A stretch of DNA of 30,000 nt from Mesostigma viride (GCA_009746045.1 RPFO01000137.1:1-30000); one strand, 5' to 3'. Shown: positions 1 to 9,049, counted from the stretch's first letter. Made by a program: numbers and translations. The notes: generated from the letters alone by a model not told the origin.

Positions 1-289
1 AAGAGAGAGATTGGTTCTGCGCAGCGCGGAATCTCCGTGGTCCGCTCCGCCATGCAGATATTTGTTGGTAGCAACCGGCACCCCTGGGTTCCTACCGCCA
101 GCGGATGCGGGCAATGTCGCTTGCGCGCCTTCAGGAATCATTACCGTATCGACTTTACAAAGTATGAACAGGTGGAGGGGGCGACAGCGAGCAGCCCTGC
201 ACGTACACACTTTTGTAAAGCGGCCATGGTGGGCGTGGGTCCCGTAAGAAGTGCGCAACCGCAAGTGGGATGGTAGGCGCCTGTCATAG

Positions 290-640
290 CTAGTTGGTGC
301 GGATGATCAGCAATACAACGGGTGCGGGTGGGATCCGGTAACAAGCTCTGAGGATGGTCCAGAAAAGGCGCTGGAAGGACCAGATAACACCGTAATCGAA
401 GTGCATTTGATTGATCGGTCTGTCGGTTTCAGATACAAAGGTGCAAGAGGGGAACTCCAGCCCGGGTGAAGGCGTTTGACAGGCCACCAGGTCGGCGGAG
501 TATAGCGAAGAGCGCCTTCTGTGTTCGCCTGACGGGCCGTGCTGGTCTCGCTGAGGTGACGCGTCCGGCCAGGGCCGGTGCGCAGGCGGTTCAGGATGGA
601 GCGCATAAAAGCTTGAGGGGGGCACTTTGAATGCAGCACC
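290..640 (-). pseudogene. Possible C-terminal remnant of a LINE polyprotein
   Basis: No intact gene is recognised here. On the minus strand one frame reads LNRLRTGPGRTRH (about 555-600), which resembles the conserved 'LNRLRTGHGR' segment found just upstream of the terminal zinc knuckle in Jockey-type and related LINE polyproteins. About 120 bases downstream another frame reads CTFVSETDRPINQMHFDY, which could be a decayed C-x-C...H...C knuckle with several of its Cys/His positions replaced. The two pieces lie in different frames, so if the reading is right this is a pseudogene. The flanking GC-rich sequence (1-290 and 640-1024) shows nothing else recognisable. This is resemblance to a motif only, and chance is not excluded. 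Confidence 0.25.
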
Positions 641-1138
641 CCTCTGTAGTTGCCGGGATTGGCAGGCGACCCTTGTTCTTAATTGTACAGCATGGCGTAC
701 GTGGGCGGAAAACTTGTAGCGTGTTGCCAGGCCGCTGGAGTGGTTGGAACGACAGCAAGGCGGTTGGCAAGACGTCGACCGGAATAGAGCAGCGACAACA
801 CCAGGGTGTCCTGAATTGCGGCGCTGGCAAGTTTCACAAAGCTGTGGGCAGGAATTCTTCGTCGGAGCCGGGTGGCTGCGTCATAGCCGCAGGGCGCGTG
901 GAGGACTGGAGGAACCGCATCCGGTGACGTCGCGAGAGTGAAAGGGAGGCATGTCCGAACGGGTCGCCGTGGGCGCGAACCAAGCGGGGCCGGGCCGACT
1001 AGGTAGTCCGCCGCTGACCTCCACAGCTCGTCTGGATTTGTACTAGAAGACACGCCAATTTGTAGTTCATTTGAGAAAGTTGGGTATTTTATTGGGTTTG
1101 TTCCCTTGTCTCTGAGGAAGGGAAGTTCATAACCCGTG

Positions 1139-1345
1139 ACACGTGACATCGTGACACCGTGACACCGGACACCTCATGCATATACCACATCTTTGTCAGG
1201 TATGCCCAGTGATTATGGTAATGGGAATGAGATGGGTATTCAATGGGTGCAGTGTGCCGAGTTTTAACGCTAATGCTTCTGACACCGTGACACGTGACAC
1301 GTGACAGACCGTGACACGCGTGACACCCGTGACACCGCAAATACC
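1139..1345. repeat. GTGACACC/GTGTCACG octamer clusters
   Basis: Two clusters (about 1139-1172 and 1280-1345) of imperfect CGTGACAC octamers, the reverse complement of the GTGTCACG unit that forms the large array at 7262-8023 and recurs at 2236-2531. Between the clusters lies about 110 bp of AT-rich unique sequence. The unit is almost its own reverse complement (GTGTCAC versus GTGACAC), so the clusters can fold weakly on themselves. Confidence 0.8.
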
Positions 1346-1625
1346 ACGTATTCACCTTTCATAATAATCCTAGTAGAAGACATTCTTTCTCCATACATCT
1401 TCGGTCTCTCACCAATATATATCGTCTCTGTTGATGTATTCTTGTTGTGCGTGTAGGTACCTTGCCCGGGTCATAGACCAAAGTTCAGCCATTCTCGTTT
1501 ATGCGGTCGCAACGTCGCTTCAATAGGGCATGTGATTAATATCTGGTAACAACTTATATATGTTGGCACGCCATGCGTCCAGGAATAGCTGTCTCACTTA
1601 ATATGCATGCAAGCAACCATCAAAA
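1346..1625. other. Intergenic, nothing recognised
   Basis: AT-rich stretch with no ORF, repeat or RNA feature that can be supported. It lies immediately 3' of the minus-strand ORF at 1626-2030. Confidence 0.5.
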
Positions 1626-2030
1626 TCACTTTGTCATGAAATCACTTGCCGGGATTTCAGTTTCTCCCTGGCCGGCCTGAAAAAGCTGGTTCTTTATAAA
1701 CTCTTTCCGATCCGCAGGCTTCTTAGACCACATGTCGGTCCTCATCGTCCTGAGCTCCTCGAAATGCACGCTTCTCAAACAATGGCGGCCACAACCACAG
1801 TCCCAGTCCCTGCAAAGTGCCGCAGCCAAGGACGAATCCTGGGTGCATTTCGCCAACACGGCGGCTGCAGATAACCGGACCCCGCGCCTCGCCATCATAT
1901 TGAACACGACGACGCCCAGGAGTAATAGCAAGAAGAACATTCCCAAAACCTGCCAACCCAGCGCCCCCGCACTGGGCTCCATGAAAACGCCGGGTCTCGC
2001 CATGGCTATGTCAACTGGGCAATGTTGCAA
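1626..2030 (-). CDS. Hypothetical small single-pass membrane protein
   Basis: An uninterrupted 134-residue ORF on the minus strand, not recognised as a known family. Residues about 25-47 (GWQVLGMFFLLLLLGVVVFNMMARR) form one strongly hydrophobic segment followed by basic residues, which fits a signal anchor or a single transmembrane helix with a cytosolic C-terminal tail. The middle is Cys-rich (CRDWDCGCGRHC). The tail is charged and looks helical (EELRTMRTDMWSKKPADRKEFI) and ends in DFMTK. Amino-acid composition is more protein-like than in the surrounding ORFs, and the overlapping plus-strand ORF looks like its shadow. The start is the first ATG of the ORF; no upstream coding exon is seen, because a hairpin and a fold-back repeat lie upstream. 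It could instead be the last exon of a spliced gene, or chance. Confidence 0.42.
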   Translation of the reverse strand: MQHCPVDIAMARPGVFMEPSAGALGWQVLGMFFLLLLLGVVVFNMMARRGVRLSAAAVLAKCTQDSSLAAALCRDWDCGCGRHCLRSVHFEELRTMRTDMWSKKPADRKEFIKNQLFQAGQGETEIPASDFMTK

Positions 2031-2122
2031 ACATCATTTGTCCCCCCCCCTCCCCATCTATTTCTACGTTGGCAGATGGCAAACGTAGATCCCCACGCCA
2101 TGTGTGGGGGGGAATAAAACAT

Positions 2123-2156
2123 GGCAGACCGGGATGTCACGCCAGCCCGGTCTGCC
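2123..2156. repeat. 11-bp stem-loop (GGCAGACCGGG)
   Basis: GGCAGACCGGG (2123-2133) is followed after 12 bases by its exact reverse complement CCCGGTCTGCC (2146-2156). No T-run follows, so a terminator role is not indicated. It lies upstream of the small membrane-protein ORF and just before the 117-bp inverted repeat. Confidence 0.8.
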
Positions 2157-2246
2157 CGAGTTGTTTAGCCCATGTTACCTCATTTGGCAGCGATCACCAT
2201 CGCTGCCGCTCTCGTGAATTCGGGGTGAAAGCGCACGGTGTCACGG

Positions 2247-2531
2247 TGTCTCAACATGTTTGTAGTTGGTTTGTAGTTGGTGTCTCGGTGTCTCAGAAAC
2301 TCGTGGTCCGCATTGAGTGGGTGTCACGGTGTCACGACATCTGATTGGCCCGGTTCAGATTCGTTTTTTTTTTAATTTTTTTTTAATTCGTTTTTTTTTT
2401 TTTTTAATTTGGGGCGAATCTGAACCGGGCCAATCAGATGTCGTGACACCGTGACACCCACTCAATGCGGACCACGAGTTTCTGAGACACCGAGACACCA
2501 ACTACAAACCAACTACAAACATGTTGAGACA
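2247..2531. repeat. Perfect 117-bp inverted repeat with T-rich 51-nt loop
   Basis: Bases 2247-2363 and 2415-2531 read as exact reverse complements over 117 bp. The 51-base spacer (2364-2414) is nearly all T with a few AATT steps and ends in GGGG. The arms contain GTGTCACGGTGTCAC and the related GTGTCTCGGTGTCTC, tying them to the octamer family, plus a duplicated TTTGTAGTTGG. Zero divergence between arms means a recent origin or active homogenisation. No coding potential and no clear target-site duplication were found. It may be a fold-back MITE or a snap-back insertion. Confidence 0.93.
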
Positions 2532-2645
2532 TGGGTGTCACAACCGATGTCACAAGGTGTGCAGCAGGTATTTCCTTTCAATCCCCGAGGAAATTATCAA
2601 CCATTCATCGGCCATTCTGGTCAGGATAGCTAAGAATGGCTAGCG

Positions 2646-3455
2646 AATAAAAAGGCAGTATCGAGGCTGGAAATTTTAGTGTATGCTCCTAGGGTCATAT
2701 ATTACTTGCCGTTATTTTTTTTCGCCACAAATTCTGCGGAGTCCTTCCATTTTGGCGTCATTCACAGGTGGGTGCCTGTTTTGTCGCCGATTTTCTCTCG
2801 ACCCCACCTACCTGCAGCAAAAAATTTTCCCGATGAAAGTCGCCCTAACATCTGGTTTTTGACACTAACCGACGCAGTTTTTAGTTTTTAAGGCCTTGAC
2901 CGAAGCACTTTTTTCATTACCGGCTCAGTTTGCTTTAACCGAGCTGGCGCGATTTTTAATCCAATTTCTAGGCTGGGCCAGGCGTCGCAGACCCGTAATC
3001 CGTTTTTAAGTGCTTTTGTGCCCGATATCGTGTCTTTTGCAGGCGTTCTTGGCATCAAAGACGCCGTGGCGTCAGGGGCTAAAACGGACCTCCGCACGTT
3101 CGTTAACTGCGGCGAGCATGTCAATGCCGCCAGCAATTTTTGCTGCCGCGTCTGTGAAACGATTGCGATGCAAGACCGTTGTCGACGTGACGGAGTGGTA
3201 TGTGCACATTCAGGTGCGAATTTCTTCGCTGTTGAAACCCCGGCCGGTAGCAGACAAGTATTTCACCGTATCCCCTTTCCCCGAGTCTCTCTTTTCCGTC
3301 ATGTTTTCATCTTACGGAAAGCGCGTATAAAGCATCAGTGAGCGACAGTATGATGGCGAGCCGTTTGCTCGCATCAGGGCTGTGCGGCTTATTCTAGAGA
3401 GAAGCGACATCAAGCAGATTTTGCAGCCGGATGTGAGGGAGGGGCCCTGCTGGGG
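2646..3455 (+). repeat. Dispersed repeat A, copy 1, left part
   Basis: This segment aligns collinearly with 14068-14445 plus 16183-16615 once LINE A is removed from the second copy. Landmarks shared by both copies include the block beginning CATTCACAGGTGGGTGCCTG and, later, the reading HVNAASNFCCRVCET here versus QVHAATNFCCGVCET there. It looks like the decayed interior of a long mobile element. No intact ORF remains and the protein family is not recognised. Homology stops near 3455, just before the tetranucleotide tract. The plus orientation is assigned from the Cys-rich reading frame and is tentative. Confidence 0.75.
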
Positions 3456-3486
3456 TGGGAATAAACTGCTGTGAGTGACCGATCCA

Positions 3487-3962
3487 CTCCCTTCCTCCCT
3501 CCCTCCCTCCCTCCCTCCCTCCCTCCCTCCCTCCCTCCCTCCTCCCTCCCTCCCTCCCTCCCTCCTCCCTCCCTCCCTCCCTCCTCCCTCCCTCCCTCCC
3601 TCCCTCCCTCCCTCCCTCCCTCCCTCCCTCCCTCCCTCCCTCCCTCCCTCCCTCCCTCCCTCCCTCCCTCCCTCCCTCCCTCCCTCCCTCCCTCCCTCCC
3701 TCCCTCCCTCCCTCCCTCCCTTCTTCCTCCCTCCCTCCCTCCCTCCCTCCCTCCCTCCCTCCCTCCCTCCCTCCCTCCCTCCCTCCCTCCCTCCTCCCTC
3801 CCTCCCTCCCCTCCCTCCCTCCTCCCTCCCTCCCTCCCTCCCTCCCTCCTCCCTCCCTCCCTCCCTCCCTCCCTCCCTCCCTCCCTCCCTCCCTCCCTCC
3901 CTCCCTCCCTCCCTCCCTCCCTCCCTCCCTCCCTCCCTCCCTCCCTCCCTCCCTTCCTCCCT
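3487..3962. repeat. (CTCC)n tetranucleotide array
   Basis: About 475 bp of CCCT units with scattered single-base deletions (CTCCTCC) and two TTCC variants. The plus strand is pure pyrimidine and therefore a mirror-repeat, polypurine-polypyrimidine tract able to adopt H-DNA. The minus strand is (GGGA)n. Long Leu-Pro-Pro-Ser and Glu-Gly-Gly-Arg ORFs across it are translation artefacts of a 4-base period with no stop codon. Confidence 0.97.
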
Positions 3963-4006
3963 CGTGAACTCACTCGTGGACTCACTCACTCGTGGACTCA
4001 CTCCCT

Positions 4007-4446
4007 CACCCACCCACCCACCCACCCACCCACCCACCACCCACCCACCCACCCACCCACCCACCCACCCACCCACCCACCCACCCACCCACCCACCCAC
4101 CCACCCACCCACCCACCCACCCACCCACCCACCCACCCACCCACCACCCACCCACCCACCCACCCACCCACCCACCCACCCACCCACCCACCCACCCACC
4201 CACCCACCCACCCACCCACCCCCCCACCCACCCACCCACCCACCCACCCACCCACCCACCCACCCACCCACCCACCCACCCACCCACCCACCCACCCACC
4301 CACCCACCCACCCACCCACCCACCCACCCACCCACCCACCCACCCACCCACCCACCCACCCACCCACCCACCCACCCACCCACCCACCCACCCACCCACC
4401 CACCCACCCACCCACCCACCCACCACCACCACCCACCCACCCACCC
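4007..4446. repeat. (CACC)n tetranucleotide array
   Basis: About 440 bp of CCCA units with a few CACCAC slips. The complementary strand is (GGGT)n, a classic G-quadruplex-forming repeat. It is joined to the CTCC array by a short spacer (3963-4006) with two CTCGTGGACTCACT units. The Thr-His-Pro-Pro and Gly-Trp-Val-Gly ORFs are artefacts. Confidence 0.97.
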
Positions 4447-4451
4447 ACTCA

Positions 4452-4495
<44 letters not shown>

Positions 4496-4597
4496 CTCAC
4501 GCACGCACGCACTCACTCACTCACTCACTCACTCACTCACTCACTCACTCACTCACTCACTCACTCACTCACTCACTCACTCACTCACTCACTCACT
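4447..4597. repeat. (CACG)n then (CACT)n arrays
   Basis: About 60 bp of GCAC units (4449-4511), then about 90 bp of CACT units (to 4597) with a short interleaved boundary. They complete a compound tract in which successive units differ by one base: CCCT, CCCA, CGCA, CTCA. Confidence 0.97.
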
Positions 4598-4723
4598 TAG
4601 TAACTTGCACATGCACCACATGCGCAAGGAGGACACCAAGAGCTTCACCAACCACCGTCGAAAGCTTGGCTGTGATGCCAAGGGCAAGGGTGTGGGGGTG
4701 TCCATGTTGACACAGTGCATGAA

Positions 4724-6012
4724 GGCTGACAAGGTCAGGCAGAGATTGTGCAGGGAGGTGCCACTACCTCCTAGCTAGCGATACCGAGATGAGGGCGCGC
4801 AAACGCATCAGCGCCATGCCGCGTGTTGAGTAATTTGCAACTACATTACTTGGCATGCTGTGGGTGCACGTGTAAAATGACCTTTCTAGCCATGCATGCG
4901 ACAGCTGCCAATATTATGTTCAGCAAGCTCCTCCCTATAATAGAAATTGCGTGAGCATCCACATGGCCACATGTGCATATTGTCAGCTGTGTCTATATCA
5001 ATGAACTTTTATGTATGTCTCCTGGACGGGTTGTCTTACATCACTCGTGAATGGTTTCCATGTTTTAGTGAGTCATCTTATTTGAGTTGACCAGATTGTC
5101 TCCTTGATATTCCACACTGGCAGTTTCGCATCCATGGGTAAGAATTTGTAATGGAAACTGGCAGGTATGGCATTGATAGCTCTACCAAATAGAACATGAT
5201 CGGCCTGAATTTTTGTGGAATGTCTAAAATCATGATGGCTAAGATGCATGCAAGTTTCCAGCCTCAACAGAGCACATCTTGTACGGAAACTGCACTGAAA
5301 TGTGATGAAAAATACGAAAAACGTGCATTTTTGGTAACATTTGTGAGCAAACTGACATCAAATACCCTCTGATGGTTCTGAATTTTTGTGGAATGTCTAA
5401 AATAATGATGGCAAAGATGCATGCAAGTTTCCAGCCTGAACTGAGCACATCTTGTATGGAAACTGCCATGGAATGTGATGAAAAATACGAAAAACGTGCA
5501 TTTTTGGTAACATTTGTGAGCAAACTGACATCAAATACCCTATGATGGACCTGAATTTTTGTGGGATGTCTAGAATAATGATGTTTAAGATGCCTACAAG
5601 TTTCCAGCCTCAACCGAGCACAGCTTGTATGGAAACTGCAATGAAATGTGATGAAAAATACAAAAAACGCACATTTTTGCTAGCATTTGGTGGCATTTTG
5701 TTACCAAATGCGGTTGGATGACCATCAGATCTTGTGTACAGTCATTAGTCATGAGTATCAACTTACTTGCAAACAGCCAGGTCAAGAACTCTTTATTTGC
5801 ATATTAGAATGTATTTGTTTATATTAAAATCTGGAAAACTGCTAAAAATAGAAATGCCAAAAATAGGTCAGCTGAGGTCCGGTAAGTCCGGAAAGTTGCA
5901 ATCCTTCTACTGGTGTCCTGAACATGCTACCTACCAAGATCTAGCATGTTTCGACAATATTTGCATCGTACAGGAGTTATAAGGCTGTTTTTTGGCACTT
6001 TCAGACCGTTGT
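4724..6012 (+). repeat. Dispersed repeat A, copy 1, right part
   Basis: Collinear with about 19755-21420. Shared anchors include GACAAGGTCAGGCAG at the left, CGCAAACGCATC and GCATGCTGTGGGTG further in, a satellite-like array, and TTTTTGGCACTTTC near the right edge. In the last 250 bp both copies keep an open frame with a shared reading of the type KSGK..SFYWCP.HA (here 5767-5982), but the DNA itself is so similar that this is weak evidence for coding. The stretch 4598-4723 has no clear counterpart in copy 2. Confidence 0.72.
5208..5700. repeat. 173-bp tandem repeat, about 2.8 copies
   Basis: The phrase GAATTTTTGTGG recurs at about 5207, 5380 and 5553, giving an exact 173-bp period. Each unit contains TTTCCAGCCT and GATGAAAAATAC. 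The related array in copy 2 of repeat A (20250-20990) has a period near 175 bp, so the satellite belongs to the element. Confidence 0.88.
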
Positions 6013-6946
6013 GTGCGGAGCATGACGATGGAACGGGCGTAGCACGGCCAACGGGGGAGGAGACTGAGAGCGCAGTTGATGCGGGGACACCCGTAGGTGA
6101 TGAAGGGCGGGGGAATAAGAAATCGCACGTGTACGTCAAGGTTAAGGCCCTGACCGAGAGGGTCAATGCTTTGGAGAACCAACGAAGAATGCCATCCACC
6201 CCAGCAAGTGCTGCACCCAGCTCCAGCACTGGCGTTGGCACGGAGCTTCGCCGGCCCGCTGCGCCTGCCGCGTTGGGGCAACGCGAAAGCTTCAGCGCGG
6301 CCCATGGCCAAGTGACAGGACTGCAACCAGCACACCGTCAACAAGAGCCACGCGCGCGCGCAGTCGCAATGGATGGGCCGAGGCAGCTGGATCGGGAGGG
6401 GGAACCGTACGGCGAGCACGGTGTGTACGCGCCGTACGACCAAGGAATGCATGCCCAGCCTACTGCCGCTGGCAGGCAAGCGGCCAATGCTTATGTATAC
6501 CATGCCGGCATGTACGATCCACAGCCTGGCGAAGGGTCGGCAGCTGATACACATCAGCCTTGAGGTCGCGGCACATTGCAACAAACCACCTACGTTGAGA
6601 ACCCTGAGCCCGTGCAGCATTACAATGACGGCACTTACCGTTATGCCGCAGCCCCCCCTCTAAGGAGATCTCCAAGGAAGACAAAGCCGAGGCCCCAAAT
6701 CCCCAAGGCCGCCGGGGAGCAAGACTGGCAACATGGTGATGAGTGATGAGGGAGGAGGTTATGCAGCCAGGGATTCTCATTTCATGGGTCATAGTCATTT
6801 TGATGAGCAAGGGACGTGGGCCTACAACGCCCACGTCCGGCCGGCCCCACAACCAGGCACATGCCCAGGCTCCACCGCGGAAAAGGCCACCCTACTCGCA
6901 AGATGTAGACGAGTCGGGGCAACACGATTATTATGGTTCATATTAG
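5946..6946 (+). pseudogene. Decayed low-complexity, coiled-coil-like ORF
   Basis: A 205-residue ORF (5946-6563) starts inside the edge of repeat A. It includes a short heptad-like segment (VKVKALTERVNALENQR, about residues 63-80), then Ala/Pro/Gln-rich and Tyr-rich sequence. Protein-like reading continues past its stop in other frames: VENPEPVQHYNDGTYRY and a basic LRRSPRKTKPRP near 6590-6700, then HFMGHSHFDEQGTWAY near 6790, then a terminal GQHDYYGSY ending at 6946. This is what a single disordered protein would look like after several indels. It could also be a spliced gene with unrecognised introns. No domain is recognised; a structural or ORF1-like protein of repeat A is one possibility, on position alone. 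Confidence 0.35.
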
Positions 6947-7261
6947 ATTGGGCATGTATGGTTTTGATACGGCATTTGCTTGGCACCAGATTCTGCATTA
7001 AAGAAAGCTGTATGCAAATCATTGTCAGGTAAGTTTAAGCTAATTTATACATTATTTTATCTTGCATTTGATATTAAAGAGGCAGAGAGACACAGTTGGC
7101 AGATGCAAGTTTGCTAGGCCATGTAATAGGGATTATTGGTCATCCATCATATTCATAAATTTTCTTTTATTTATACATGGTTGCATAATACATTAATGTT
7201 GCGTTAATACTTTGTGGCACTAAACAACAAAATCATGAAATGCTAGTGCTATCGTGTCATA
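6947..7261. other. AT-rich intergenic, nothing recognised
   Basis: AT-rich sequence between the decayed ORF and the GTGTCACG array. No ORF, hairpin or RNA feature is supported. Confidence 0.5.
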
Positions 7262-8023
7262 TTGTCACTATCATGCTGTCACGGTGTCACAATGTCACGA
7301 TGTCACGGTGTCACAATGTCACCTCATGTTAATCAGTGCTTCTGGGCAATGTAATATCATTGTTGCAACCCCATGGGCGCCACATTACCTTGTGACACCA
7401 TACAAAATCGTAAAATACTAGCGTTATGGTGCCATCGTGTCACGGTGTCACGGTGTCACGGTGTCACGGTGTCACGGTGTCACGGTGTCACGGTGTCACG
7501 GTGTCACGGTGTCACAATGTCACCTCATGTTAATCAGTGCTTCTGGGCAATGTAATATCATTGTTGCAACCCCATGGGCGCCACATTACCTTGTGACACC
7601 ATACAAAATCGTAAAATACTAGCGTTATGGTGCCATCGTGTCACGGTGTACATTCACGGTGTCACGGTGTCACGGTGTCACGGTGTCACGGTGTCACGGT
7701 GTCACAATGTCACCTCATGTTAATCAGTGCTTCTGGGCAATGTAATATCATTGTTGCAACCCCATGGGCGCCACATTACCTTGTGACACCATACAAAATC
7801 GTAAAATACTAGCGTTATGGTGCCATCGTGTCACGGTGTCACGGTGTCACGGTGTCACAATGTCACCTCATGTTAATCAGTGCTTCTGGGCAATGTAATA
7901 TCATTGTTGCAACCCCATGGGCGCCACATTACCTTGTGACACCATACAAAATCGTAAAATACTAGCGTTATGGTGTCACGGTGTCACGGTGTCACGGTGT
8001 CACGGTGTCACGGTGTCACAACA
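7262..8023. repeat. Higher-order minisatellite: 118-bp module plus (GTGTCACG)n
   Basis: Four copies of a module of about 118 bp begin at 7315, 7515, 7705 and 7859. Each starts AATGTCACCTCATG and ends near AGCGTTATGGTG. They read as nearly or fully identical. Between them lie arrays of the octamer GTGTCACG of different lengths (about 7433-7514, 7633-7704, 7823-7858 and 7977-8023), so the repeat period varies only through octamer number. One array is interrupted by TACATTCACG. ORFs of the type SRCHGVTV across it reflect 24 = 3 x 8 and are not genes. Confidence 0.95.
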
Positions 8024-8099
8024 TGTTGGGACAATAACCTACATGCTTTGGACTTACGAGAGGCCCTAAATAACAAAGTTTGAAAAATCTCAATTTGTA

Positions 8100-8632
8100 G
8101 TAGTGTTCTAGTACAAATCCAGACGAGCTTAGTAGGCGGGGCCGGGGGCTCAGCGGGGCCGGCCAGGGCGGCCGGGCGGGCGGCGGCGGCTGGGAGCAGG
8201 GGCGGGGGCGGCGCAGCTGTCCCCACGACCTCGGCCGTGGCCGCGGCCCTGACTGGTACGAAGCCGCTTGGCTGGCATGGGGCGCCGGGGACGTCTTGGC
8301 GGTGGGGCCGGCCGAGGCCGTCCGGGTGCCCGAGGCGCTTGTACCAGAACTGACCAGGCCCCTTTGCCGTCGTGCTTCTGCTGGCAGCTGCACAGGTCCT
8401 TGACCATCTGCTGAGCGTCTGCCTTCTCAGCCTGCTCGTAGGCGGCCCAGGTTTGCCTGCTTGCAGCCCAGGTTTGGCAGTCGGATCTCTGTTGCGGCGG
8501 AGCATCTGCCTGGGGGCGACCACTGTCAGTGCGTGACGGTGGACAGCAAGCTGTCGGCGCGGGGGCAAGGTGGGGAGGAGGGTGCGGGCAGCCAGGCGGT
8601 ACTTGGCCGGCAGCGACACCGCGGAGGATCAC
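8100..8632 (-). pseudogene. GC-rich protein-like remnant, family unknown
   Basis: This GC-rich block differs sharply from its AT-rich surroundings. A minus-strand frame reads a believable helical segment (TWAAYEQAEKADAQQMVKDL) followed by a Cys/His-containing SCQQKHDGKG and a Pro/Arg-rich tail with RG-rich repeats. Another frame is also open, so the true frame is uncertain. A direct repeat (CAGCCCAGGTTTG) sits at 8449-8480. Downstream in its own orientation, 24 bases (8106-8129) match 1025-1048 exactly in reverse complement, suggesting the 3' end of a repeat family. It may be the ORF1 or N-terminal part of a retroelement; this is inference. Confidence 0.3.
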
Positions 8633-8649
8633 TGAAATATTTCAGTGAT
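8628..8649. repeat. 22-bp perfect palindrome
   Basis: ATCACTGAAAT is followed directly by its reverse complement. The palindrome sits exactly between the GC-rich remnant and the truncated LINE A 3' fragment, so it may mark an insertion or joining point. Confidence 0.85.
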
Positions 8650-8656
8650 ATATATA

Positions 8657-8842
8657 GCCGTACGCGGGCTGATTTTGCGGTGCAGCAGGGCTATTAGGTT
8701 CCTCCCGTTAGGAGTTTCCATTGGTCTTATCGTAGTATAGAGCTTTGACATGGCTCTGTATATAAGTTTATAGCTGGGCGTTTGCTTTGGTTTGAGTGAT
8801 TTCACTCTGTTGTAAGTAATTATATTTTTAATATATATATTC
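8657..8842 (+). mobile_element. 5'-truncated LINE A 3' fragment
   Basis: From GCCGTACGCGGGC to the AT-rich tail (TTTTTAATATATATATTC) this reads nearly identical to the last coding codons and the 3' UTR of LINE A (15989-16175). Differences are few: a small indel at TATGTATATAGG and isolated substitutions. It therefore holds only the final codons (RRTRADFAVQQGY, stop) and the 3' UTR, a typical 5'-truncated target-primed insertion. High similarity points to recent activity of the family. It abuts the 3' end of LINE B tail to tail near 8843. No convincing target duplication was identified. Confidence 0.9.
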
Positions 8843-9049
8843 ATTGAGAATGATAGATTACGGAGGTGAGATAGGCATGCAACATAAGGAAAAACCCGAT
8901 AACTGGGAGAATAACCCTGAAGAAATTAATAGTAATCTGACACAGACATCCAAGGATCACGCCAGCGGCACAAGGTACAACTAACTAGACATCACAAAAC
9001 TACACGCAGCAACAGCGCTGCCGGCCCACCATGCAGGCCTGGAAGGGAT

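Noticed and set aside
3312-4778. Long ORFs (up to 435 codons) in both strands over the tetranucleotide tract
   Set aside because: A 4-base repeat without stop codons stays open in all frames. The products are monotonous PPSL, THPP, GGRE or GWVG strings with no domain.
7373-7812. SRCHGVTV-type ORFs
   Set aside because: 24-base translation period of the GTGTCACG octamer, with identical strings from the repeated 118-bp module.
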